From Anaerocolumna xylanovorans DSM 12503 (GTDB lineage Bacteria > Bacillota > Clostridia > Lachnospirales > Lachnospiraceae), in assembly GCF_900143645.1 (NCBI RefSeq), contig NZ_FRFD01000003.1, forward strand, positions 930,001 through 994,000: a stretch of DNA of 64,000 bases. The letters are read 5' to 3'. Below are positions 51,319 to 59,071 of this stretch, piece by piece. A program made the translations under genes and the position numbers. The notes beneath the pieces are model-generated. The model was given only the letters and a program-made list of their open reading frames with translations. It did not search any database and was not told where the DNA came from. The number at the start of each line of letters is the position of its first letter. The stretch's first letter is position 1.

Positions 51319-52404
51319 GTGGCAAGAATTTATAACTTTTCAGCAGGCCCGGCCGTATTGCCGGAGGAAGTACTAAAAGAAGCAGCAGAGGAGATGTTGG
51401 ATTACAAAGGCAGCGGAATGTCTGTAATGGAGATGAGTCATAGATCCAAGGTTTATGAAAACATCTTAAATGAAGCTGAAGCTGATTTAAGAGAGTTGAT
51501 GAACATTCCGGATAACTATAAGGTACTCTTTTTACAGGGTGGTGCATCCTCACAGTTTGCGATGATTCCAATGAACCTGATGAAAAACAGGGTGGCAGAT
51601 TTTATTGTTACAGGACAGTGGGCAAAAAAAGCATATCAGGAAGCAAAAATATATGGAACTGCTAATAAGATAGCGTCTTCCGAAGATAAAACCTTCTCTT
51701 ACATACCTGATTGCTCCGACCTTCCTATCAGTGAAAATGCCGACTATGTTTACATTTGTGAAAATAATACTATATATGGAACAAAATTCAAAACACTTCC
51801 CAATACCAAGGGAAAAACTTTGGTAGCTGACATATCCTCCTGTTTTCTGTCAGAGCCGGTGGATGTGACGAAATATGGATTATTATACGGTGGAGTACAA
51901 AAGAATGTGGGACCTGCCGGTGTTGCAATTGTTATTATCAGAGAAGACCTGATTACAGAGGATACCTTACCGGGAACTCCTACCATGTTCAAATATAAGA
52001 TTCATGCTGACAACGGTTCTCTTTACAACACACCTCCTGCTTATGGTATTTATATCTGCGGAAAGGTATTTAAGTGGCTGAAGAAGCTTGGCGGACTGGA
52101 AGCTATGAAAGAAATCAATGAGAAGAAGGCAGCTGTACTTTATAATTATTTGGATGAAAGCAAGCTGTTTAAGGGCACTGTTGTGAAAGAAGACCGTTCT
52201 CTTATGAATGTTCCTTTTGTTACGGGAGATGAAGAACTGGATGCCAAATTCGTAAAAGAAGCGAAAGCAGCAGGCTTTGAGAACCTAAAAGGCCACAGAA
52301 CCGTGGGCGGTATGCGCGCAAGCATTTACAACGCAATGCCCATTGCAGGTGTTGAGAAGCTGGTTGAATTTATGAAGGAATTTGAAGCTAAAAATTTAAA
52401 ATAG
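51319..52404 (+). CDS. serC: Phosphoserine aminotransferase
   Basis: A 361-residue PLP enzyme that converts 3-phosphohydroxypyruvate to O-phosphoserine. Start RIYNFSAGPAVLPEEVL and the PLP lysine in YGGVQKNVGPAG, together with RSKVYENIL and GGMRASIYNAMP, mark the SerC group. The start is GTG after AAGGAGGATATATAA. serA follows after 16 bases, and a DUF1015 gene after that; there is no serB. Confidence 0.95.
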   Translation: MARIYNFSAGPAVLPEEVLKEAAEEMLDYKGSGMSVMEMSHRSKVYENILNEAEADLRELMNIPDNYKVLFLQGGASSQFAMIPMNLMKNRVADFIVTGQWAKKAYQEAKIYGTANKIASSEDKTFSYIPDCSDLPISENADYVYICENNTIYGTKFKTLPNTKGKTLVADISSCFLSEPVDVTKYGLLYGGVQKNVGPAGVAIVIIREDLITEDTLPGTPTMFKYKIHADNGSLYNTPPAYGIYICGKVFKWLKKLGGLEAMKEINEKKAAVLYNYLDESKLFKGTVVKEDRSLMNVPFVTGDEELDAKFVKEAKAAGFENLKGHRTVGGMRASIYNAMPIAGVEKLVEFMKEFEAKNLK

Positions 52405-52420
52405 TTATAAAGGAGCGCTT

Positions 52421-53590
52421 ATGTCAAAGTATAAATATAGTTGTCTGAATCCGATTGCCCAGGTGGGGCTTGGCCTTTTTTCTGAAGAATATACAAAAAC
52501 AGATGATATAAAAGAAGCAGATGCGGTATTGGTAAGAAGTGCTTCTATGCTGGAAATGGAATTGCCTGAAAACATCAGCGCTATTGCAAGAGCTGGAGCC
52601 GGTGTCAATAATATTCCCCTGGATAAGTGTGCTTCTGACGGAATCGTAGTATTTAATACCCCCGGAGCCAATGCCAACGGTGTAAAGGAGCTTGTTATAG
52701 CTGGATTAATGCTTGCTTCCAGAAATATCGTAGGCGGCATTAATTGGGTGCAAACTATAAAAGAAGAGAAAGACGTAGCAAAGCTGGTGGAGAAAGGGAA
52801 ATCTAAATTCGCCGGCAAAGAAATACAGGGAAAGAAACTTGGCGTAATCGGTCTCGGAGCTATTGGTGTATTGGCAGCCAATGCAGCAAACCGTCTGGGT
52901 ATGGAAGTATACGGCTGTGACCCTTACATTTCTGTTGAACATGCCTGGAATTTATCCCGTGATATTATATCGGTAAAATCCAAAGAAGATATCTACAAAG
53001 AATGCGATTATATCAGTCTTCATGTGCCTTTGCTGGAGGATACCAAGAAGATGATCAATAAAGAAACTCTTTCAAAATGTAAGGACGGCGTGGTAATCCT
53101 TAATTTTGCAAGAGACCTTCTGGTAAATGATGAGGATATGGAAGAAGCCTTAAAGTCCGGAAAGGTTGCAGCTTATGTGACGGATTTCCCCAATGAGAAA
53201 ACCGCAGGTATGAAAGGTGTTATTGCAATTCCCCATCTTGGTGCTTCTACGGAAGAATCCGAAGATAACTGTGCAGTGATGGCAGTAAAGCAGATAAAAG
53301 ATTATATAGAGCACGGAATTATTAAAAATTCCGTAAATTATCCTGACTGTGATGCCGGTACTTTTACAGGGGGAACCAGAGTAACAATTAATCATAAGAA
53401 TATCCCCAATATGCTGACACAGTTTACCGGAGTATTCTCCGCAGAAAATATCAACATCGCAAACCTTCTCAATAAGAGTAAAGGAGATTATGCTTATACC
53501 GTTATTGATATAGAAGGCGGTGTTAGTAACGGTATTGCGGATAAATTAAAAGCAATAAACGGCGTATTAAAAGTTAGAACCTTATCTTAA
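52421..53590 (+). CDS. serA: D-3-phosphoglycerate dehydrogenase
   Basis: A 389-residue dehydrogenase for the first step of serine synthesis. The NAD-binding motif is LGVIGLGAIGVLAANAA (about 143-159), with catalytic residues in ARAGAGVNNI, and HLGASTEESEDN. The C-terminus (NIPNMLTQFTGVFSAENINI) is an ACT domain that may bind serine. AAAGGAGCG precedes the ATG. It is part of the serC operon and separated from the DUF1015 gene by a terminator-like hairpin. Confidence 0.94.
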   Translation: MSKYKYSCLNPIAQVGLGLFSEEYTKTDDIKEADAVLVRSASMLEMELPENISAIARAGAGVNNIPLDKCASDGIVVFNTPGANANGVKELVIAGLMLASRNIVGGINWVQTIKEEKDVAKLVEKGKSKFAGKEIQGKKLGVIGLGAIGVLAANAANRLGMEVYGCDPYISVEHAWNLSRDIISVKSKEDIYKECDYISLHVPLLEDTKKMINKETLSKCKDGVVILNFARDLLVNDEDMEEALKSGKVAAYVTDFPNEKTAGMKGVIAIPHLGASTEESEDNCAVMAVKQIKDYIEHGIIKNSVNYPDCDAGTFTGGTRVTINHKNIPNMLTQFTGVFSAENINIANLLNKSKGDYAYTVIDIEGGVSNGIADKLKAINGVLKVRTLS

Positions 53591-53614
53591 TATAAATATC
53601 AATTTATAAAAGAC

Positions 53615-53680
53615 GGGACTGTTGCATAATTATAGTGAACGGAGGACAAAGTTCATTCTAAGTGCAACAGCCCCTTTTTC
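53615..53680 (+). terminator. Terminator-like hairpin after serA
   Basis: GGGACTGTTGCA and TGCAACAGCCCC pair around a large inner part that itself has a stem (AGTGAAC/GTTCATT) whose loop exposes GGAGGAC. TTTTTC follows. Its outer arm resembles the hairpin at 13018-13048. Confidence 0.7.
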
Positions 53681-53718
53681 ATCAGACTTATGCGCTCTAG
53701 GCGAAAGGAGAAGAAAAT

Positions 53719-54954
53719 ATGGCAAAGATTAAGCCCTTTTGTGCAGTAAGACCGGCTGCAGAATTGGCAGAAAGAATTGCAGCACTGCCTTATGATGTTT
53801 ACAATAGAGAAGAAGCAAAAGAGGAGGTTAGGAGGGAACCTTTGTCTTTTTTGCAGATTGACAGAGCAGAAACAAAGCTTTCAGATAATATATCTGCCTA
53901 TGATAGTGCAGTATATGAAAAAGCAAAAGAATTGCTGGAGGATATGATATCAAAAGGGCAGTTTATGAAAGAAGAAAAGGAGTGCTTCTATATTTATGAA
54001 TTAATTATGGAGGGGAGAAGCCAGACCGGGCTTGTGGCCTGTGCCTCTCTTGACGACTATAACAACGGTATCATTAAACGCCATGAAAATACCAGAACGG
54101 ATAAAGAACTGGACAGAATCAACCACATTGATATCTGCAATGCCCAGACAGGACCAATATTTCTTACCTACCGTGATTCTGTGAACATAACGGATATTAT
54201 AAAAAGCTATAAAGAAACAAGGAAGCTTTATGGTTTCACATCACCGGATGGCATTGTCCATAATGTCTGGAAGATAGCGGAGGAAGAAACAATCACAAAA
54301 ATAAAGGAAGAATTTGAAAAGGTTCCTTCCATATATATAGCTGACGGACATCACAGGGCAGCTTCGGCTGTAAAGGTGGGGTTAAAGCGCAGAGAGGAGC
54401 ATCCTGATTATACCGGCAGGGAAGAATTCAACTTCTTTCTGTCCGTATTTTTTCCTTGTGAAGAACTTTTGATTCTGCCTTACAACCGGGTTGTGGAAGA
54501 TTTAAAAGGATATACACAGGAAGAATTTTTAGAAAAGGTCAAAGAGTGCTTTGATGTTACCTTCCTTGGAGAGAGTGCTTATCAGCCGGAGAAAAAAGGT
54601 GCATATGGAATGTATCTGCAAACAGGATGGTATAAGCTTATAATAAAGGAAGAGTATAAAAAAGAAGATCCGGTAGCAGGTCTTGATGTATCCTTGCTGC
54701 AGGACAATCTTCTGGAGCCGGTGCTTGGAATCAAAGACCCTAGAAGCGATAAAAAAATTGATTTCGTGGGAGGTATCAGAGGACTTGGTGAACTGGAACG
54801 CAGGGTGAAGGAGGATATGGCAGTTGCTTTTTCCATGTATCCTACCAGTATCAATGAGCTGATGGCCGTATCGGACCAGGGAAAATTAATGCCGCCGAAA
54901 TCCACCTGGTTTGAGCCAAAGTTAAGGAGCGGGCTGTTTATTCACCGCATATAA
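53719..54954 (+). CDS. DUF1015 family protein, possible serine or phosphoserine enzyme
   Basis: A 411-residue protein. The start IKPFCAVRPAAELAERIAALPYDVYN is typical for DUF1015; ADGHHRAASA at 208-217 resembles the ParB/sulfiredoxin-like GxHR motif, and GIIKRHENTRTDKE (117-130) is another conserved block. SerK/SbnI-type serine kinases use a ParB/Srx fold, so a phosphotransfer role is possible. AAAGGAG precedes the ATG. It follows serA behind a terminator-like hairpin, and no serB phosphatase is seen near, so it might supply the last step of serine synthesis. This function is inference. Confidence 0.8.
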   Translation: MAKIKPFCAVRPAAELAERIAALPYDVYNREEAKEEVRREPLSFLQIDRAETKLSDNISAYDSAVYEKAKELLEDMISKGQFMKEEKECFYIYELIMEGRSQTGLVACASLDDYNNGIIKRHENTRTDKELDRINHIDICNAQTGPIFLTYRDSVNITDIIKSYKETRKLYGFTSPDGIVHNVWKIAEEETITKIKEEFEKVPSIYIADGHHRAASAVKVGLKRREEHPDYTGREEFNFFLSVFFPCEELLILPYNRVVEDLKGYTQEEFLEKVKECFDVTFLGESAYQPEKKGAYGMYLQTGWYKLIIKEEYKKEDPVAGLDVSLLQDNLLEPVLGIKDPRSDKKIDFVGGIRGLGELERRVKEDMAVAFSMYPTSINELMAVSDQGKLMPPKSTWFEPKLRSGLFIHRI

Positions 54955-55048
54955 AAAAAGTTTAAAAATCATGGAACCATTCCATAATTTGCATCGTCTA
55001 ATGGTTGAATAAGGAAATAGTTTAAAAATACAGTAAAGGAGGAATTTT

Positions 55049-57277
55049 ATGATAACAAAGAAAATCGGGGCCGTAGTCTTAAGCGGTGCCCTTGTAGTTA
55101 GTGCTTTGCCCTCACCCTTTTTACTAAAGGCAGATGCAGATTCTTATTTGGCAAAAAATTCAGTTCAGACAATAGCAGCAAAGGAGCAGGCAAGTTCTTC
55201 TGCATCGTCCGAAGATCTGGAAAATATGATTAATACTGTGAAAGGTAAAATAACCATCCCTTCAGAGTTGTCCGAATTTTCTTATAATTATTACTCTGGC
55301 AACCCGTATTCGGATAATACCTGGAACTTTACATGGTCCAGTAAAGACGGAAGCAAGAATATCTATGTTAACTCTGATTCCAAGGGGCATATATCCAGTT
55401 ATAATTATTATACGAACCAAAATTATAAGCCTGTATACCTTCAGGGAGAATTAAAAGATAAGGCAGATGCTTTTATTAAGGGTATTGCACCGGATATTTC
55501 CGGTAAGCTTCAATATCTTGAAACCTCTTCCGCCTCTCCTTATAGCGGTACTTATACGTACCAATACCAGAGAGTTGAAAACGGGATTCCTATGCCTGAT
55601 AATTCTGTCAGCGTCAGCGTAAATTATCAAACCGGCGATGTGACCTCGTATAATGCCAACTGGCTTTATGATGTTACAATCCCTTCTTCCACAGTTAAAA
55701 TATCCAAGGAAGATGCGGCTGCCACGATTGGAAAGAATATTAAGATGACCCTTTCTTATCAAAGCGCTTATGCTATTTATAACAGCGATAACGGCAATAA
55801 AAATAATACCAAAGCATTTCTTGTATACAGCCCTGACAAATCTTATCTGGCTGTTGATGCCATAACAGGTAAGCTGTATGACACCCAAAGTATTTGGTAT
55901 AATTTAAATGGAGCCGCAGAAACTGCCAAGGATTCCGGGGCCAAGAGCATGGCGCTTAAAGCCAGCGGGCTTACTCCCCAGGAGTCCGCAGAAGTTGATA
56001 ATATAAAGGGCCTTATTACAAAGAATGATGCCATCCAGGCAGTTAAAAGCAATACCAAACTGCTCTTTGATAAGAATATGACCTCTGTCTCCGCCAATCT
56101 TTATAAGAACAACTATGCAGACGGCAATTCCGGTTATATATGGAATATTAATTTTTCAGACCCCAGAGAAATAAAGGATAGCACAAAGGATAGTTACCGT
56201 GCCTATGCCAGTGCGACAGTTGATGCTAAAACCGGTAAAATTATTGGCTATTACTCCTCTACAAACAACTACTATAACTCCAAAACAGGAAATTGGGAAA
56301 CCCCTAAGGTTAAATATACCTCCAAGCAGGGAAAGGGTATTCTGGAAAGCTTCTTAAAAGAGCAGATACCGGAATATTTTAAGAGTTCAACCTATACCGG
56401 TACTTCCGATGATTATGTTATCGCATACAAAGACAGCAAGCCGGTATACGGCGGTTATTCTTATAATTATCAAAGAGTTAACGAAGGTATTTCTTATGCT
56501 GCAAATAATATCAGCGGTGCTGTAGACGGTGTAACCGGTAAGATTTATTCCTTTGGTTACAGCTGGGATTCAAAGGTGACTTTTGAGGCTCCTACCAATG
56601 TTATTTCAGCAGATAAGGCCTTTGGATATTATATAGCAAACGAAGGTTACCGTTTGGTATATGAAATTTATTATAAGAACAGCGTTTCTGATACAAAGAC
56701 AGACGCTTCCTATACACAGACTCCTTTGGTACGCCTTGTATACCGTACCGATATTTCACCGGATTTTATTTCTCCATTTACCGGAAAACAGCTTGATTAT
56801 GATGGCAAAGAATATGTAAAACAAACAACTCTTTACAGTTATACGGATATTGAAGGCAATTCTTCTGCCAGAAATATAAAGCTTCTTGCCAATATGGGTA
56901 TTGGCTTTGAAGGAGGACTTTTTAAGCCTGCACAGGCAGTTACGTCAGATGAACTGAAAGACTTTATCCAAAAAGCAGGATTTTATGCTGATTCTTCCAA
57001 ATACAAATTAACTGGCAATACTGTTAGCCGTATAGACGCTGCAAAATATGCTATTCAGGTATTAGGGCTTGAAAAAGCAGCTAAAATAACCGGCATTTAT
57101 TCTATGAACGTTACTGACCAGTCTTCTATCAGCCAGTCTGATTTAGGATATGCCGCAATTGCTTATGGACTGAAGCTGTTATTGCCTAATAACAACAGCC
57201 AGTTACATTCGGGAGACAATCTTACCCGCCAGGATACGGCAGATTTGATTGCTGCGATGTTAAACACACAGGAATAA
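55049..57277 (+). CDS. Large secreted protein with YcdB/PepSY-like repeats and SLH-like C-terminus
   Basis: A 742-residue exported protein. A signal peptide occupies about 1-31 (IGAVVLSGALVVSALPSPF). Residues 60-290 and 310-600 are two related repeats (SEDLENMINTVKGK..., VNYQTGDVTSYN; SATVDAKTGKIIGYYSS), similar to the YcdB/YcdC or PepSY families. The last 150 residues (YTDIEGNSSARNIKLLANMGIGFEGG-like start, then DNLTRQDTADLIAAML) look like S-layer homology domains. AAGGAGG precedes the ATG. It should sit in the cell wall; its task is unknown. A 6-3-6 palindrome (ATGGAA/TTCCAT) at 54971-54985 lies upstream. Confidence 0.75.
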   Translation: MITKKIGAVVLSGALVVSALPSPFLLKADADSYLAKNSVQTIAAKEQASSSASSEDLENMINTVKGKITIPSELSEFSYNYYSGNPYSDNTWNFTWSSKDGSKNIYVNSDSKGHISSYNYYTNQNYKPVYLQGELKDKADAFIKGIAPDISGKLQYLETSSASPYSGTYTYQYQRVENGIPMPDNSVSVSVNYQTGDVTSYNANWLYDVTIPSSTVKISKEDAAATIGKNIKMTLSYQSAYAIYNSDNGNKNNTKAFLVYSPDKSYLAVDAITGKLYDTQSIWYNLNGAAETAKDSGAKSMALKASGLTPQESAEVDNIKGLITKNDAIQAVKSNTKLLFDKNMTSVSANLYKNNYADGNSGYIWNINFSDPREIKDSTKDSYRAYASATVDAKTGKIIGYYSSTNNYYNSKTGNWETPKVKYTSKQGKGILESFLKEQIPEYFKSSTYTGTSDDYVIAYKDSKPVYGGYSYNYQRVNEGISYAANNISGAVDGVTGKIYSFGYSWDSKVTFEAPTNVISADKAFGYYIANEGYRLVYEIYYKNSVSDTKTDASYTQTPLVRLVYRTDISPDFISPFTGKQLDYDGKEYVKQTTLYSYTDIEGNSSARNIKLLANMGIGFEGGLFKPAQAVTSDELKDFIQKAGFYADSSKYKLTGNTVSRIDAAKYAIQVLGLEKAAKITGIYSMNVTDQSSISQSDLGYAAIAYGLKLLLPNNNSQLHSGDNLTRQDTADLIAAMLNTQE

Positions 57278-57299
57278 GACAAAACCAGTCTTTATCAGC

Positions 57300-57336
57300 A
57301 GAGCCTTAGGAGGATTTTTTCTCTTAAGGCTCTTTT
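57300..57336 (+). terminator. Intrinsic terminator after the surface protein gene
   Basis: AGAGCCTTA and TAAGGCTCT form the stem with inner GAG/CTC pairs, followed by TTT. Confidence 0.75.
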
Positions 57337-57423
57337 ATGTTACTTTAGATAATTTTCACTTTTTTAAGCAGGCTATTTGTGGTAATATAAATATAGGCTT
57401 ATACATTTAATTAGGAGGCAGCT

Positions 57424-58356
57424 ATGCAAGATATATTATTTTTAGAACCTGTTTTTAAAGAGATGATATGGGGAGGCGACCGGCTAAGGACAGACTTCGG
57501 TTATGAGATTCCCAGTGACAGTACGGGAGAATGCTGGGCTGTCAGTGCCCATACAAATGGAGATTGCAGGATAAAATCAGGGGAATACCAGGGAGAGACA
57601 TTAAGCAGCCTGTGGGCCAATCACAGAGAGCTTTTCGGTAACGTGGAGGGCGAAGTATTTCCGCTTTTAATAAAGATTATAGATGCCAAGCAGGATTTGA
57701 GCATACAGGTTCATCCGGACGATGTTTATGCAAGAGAACACGAAAACGGTTCCCTGGGAAAGACCGAATGTTGGTATATCCTTAACTGCGAAGAGGATGG
57801 AAAAATCGTTATTGGGCATAATGCAAACAGCAAGGAAGAGTTAGCTTCTATGATCCATAACAATAAGTGGGACGACTTGATCCGCGTACTTCCTATAAAA
57901 AAAGGTGATTTTTTTCAGATCGTACCGGGAACAGTCCATGCCATTAAGGCGGGAACTGTAATATTGGAAACCCAGCAAAACAGTGACATCACTTACAGGC
58001 TTTATGATTATGGAAGACTGCAAAACGGTAAACCCAGAGAACTTCACATTGATAAGAGTATTGATGTAATCACCTGCCCGCAGAAACTTGCAGAACCCTT
58101 AAGAAAAAAAAGGGACATTAAGGCAGGAGAGATAGAGACACTGGTAAGCTGTGAATTCTATACAGTAGAAAAGATAAAGGTAAATGGCAGTACGGAGCTG
58201 GAACAGACGGAACCGTTTACTATTCTAAGTGTAATAGCAGGAGAAGGCTGTCTGGATGGGGTGAAAATAAAAAAAGGCGATCACCTGATCGTTCCTTCCG
58301 GTTTTGGCAGCTATATTTTAGAGGGAAATATTGAATGTATTTCATCCCATATATAA
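57424..58356 (+). CDS. manA: Mannose-6-phosphate isomerase, class I
   Basis: A 310-residue isomerase that interconverts mannose 6-phosphate and fructose 6-phosphate. The zinc site is visible in SIQVHPDD, KTECWY and VPGTVHAIKAGT, and GECWAVSAH is also typical. The length is that of the short bacterial form. AGGAGG precedes the ATG. It is followed by a DUF624 protein, then glgB, which suggests a sugar-storage or polysaccharide setting. Confidence 0.93.
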   Translation: MQDILFLEPVFKEMIWGGDRLRTDFGYEIPSDSTGECWAVSAHTNGDCRIKSGEYQGETLSSLWANHRELFGNVEGEVFPLLIKIIDAKQDLSIQVHPDDVYAREHENGSLGKTECWYILNCEEDGKIVIGHNANSKEELASMIHNNKWDDLIRVLPIKKGDFFQIVPGTVHAIKAGTVILETQQNSDITYRLYDYGRLQNGKPRELHIDKSIDVITCPQKLAEPLRKKRDIKAGEIETLVSCEFYTVEKIKVNGSTELEQTEPFTILSVIAGEGCLDGVKIKKGDHLIVPSGFGSYILEGNIECISSHI

Positions 58357-58392
58357 TGATTATTATATTTTTTACATGTAAGGAGAGAACTA

Positions 58393-59043
58393 ATGAGTAG
58401 TATTTTTAACCTGGATAATCCGTTTTTTACCGGATTGAATAAGATTGTAGATGCCTTCTTTTTAAGTATTATATTTCTCATAACCTGTATCCCTATCGTT
58501 ACCATAGGGCCCGCATTAACAGCCTTGTATTATGCAACAGCCAAGTCCCTGCGCAGGGACCGCGGATATGTTTCCAAAGAATATTTCAAGGCATTTAAAA
58601 TGAATTTCAAACAAGGACTTGTAACCGGTCTTATTGTTATGCTGATGACAGTCATTCTTATTGTGGACTGGAATTATGCAAAAAGGCTTCATGGCAACCT
58701 GGGCGTAGTATTGTTTACGATATTTACAGCCTTAATGGTATTATTGCTGTTTGTAAGTATCTATATCTTTCCTATTTTATCAAGATTTAAAACAAAACTT
58801 GGGCAATTATTCAAGACAGCGTTCTTTATGTCTATAAGGCATCTGCCAAGTACCATATTAATGGTTATTATCATTGCTTTTTTTGCTTTGCTTGTTTATC
58901 TGATCTGGATTCCCATATTGTTTACACCGGCACTTTGTGCCTTGCTGATATCTTTTCTTATGGAACGCATATTGAAGAAATACATGCCGCCAAAGGCTGA
59001 CGAAGAAGAAAAAGGCGGCGTTGATGAGTGGTATTTAGAATAA
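58393..59043 (+). CDS. DUF624 (YesL-like) membrane protein
   Basis: A 216-residue protein with about five membrane helices and the DUF624 start (FNLDNPFFTGLNKIVDAFFLS, then CIPIVTIGPALTALYYA). YesL-type proteins occur near carbohydrate transport genes, but their role is not known. AAGGAGAG precedes the ATG. It lies 36 bases after manA and 28 before glgB. The C-terminus is an acidic cytoplasmic tail (KADEEEKGGVDEWYLE-type). Confidence 0.85.
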   Translation: MSSIFNLDNPFFTGLNKIVDAFFLSIIFLITCIPIVTIGPALTALYYATAKSLRRDRGYVSKEYFKAFKMNFKQGLVTGLIVMLMTVILIVDWNYAKRLHGNLGVVLFTIFTALMVLLLFVSIYIFPILSRFKTKLGQLFKTAFFMSIRHLPSTILMVIIIAFFALLVYLIWIPILFTPALCALLISFLMERILKKYMPPKADEEEKGGVDEWYLE

Positions 59044-59071
59044 GAATATAATTGGGAGCGGAGGAGGCAAT

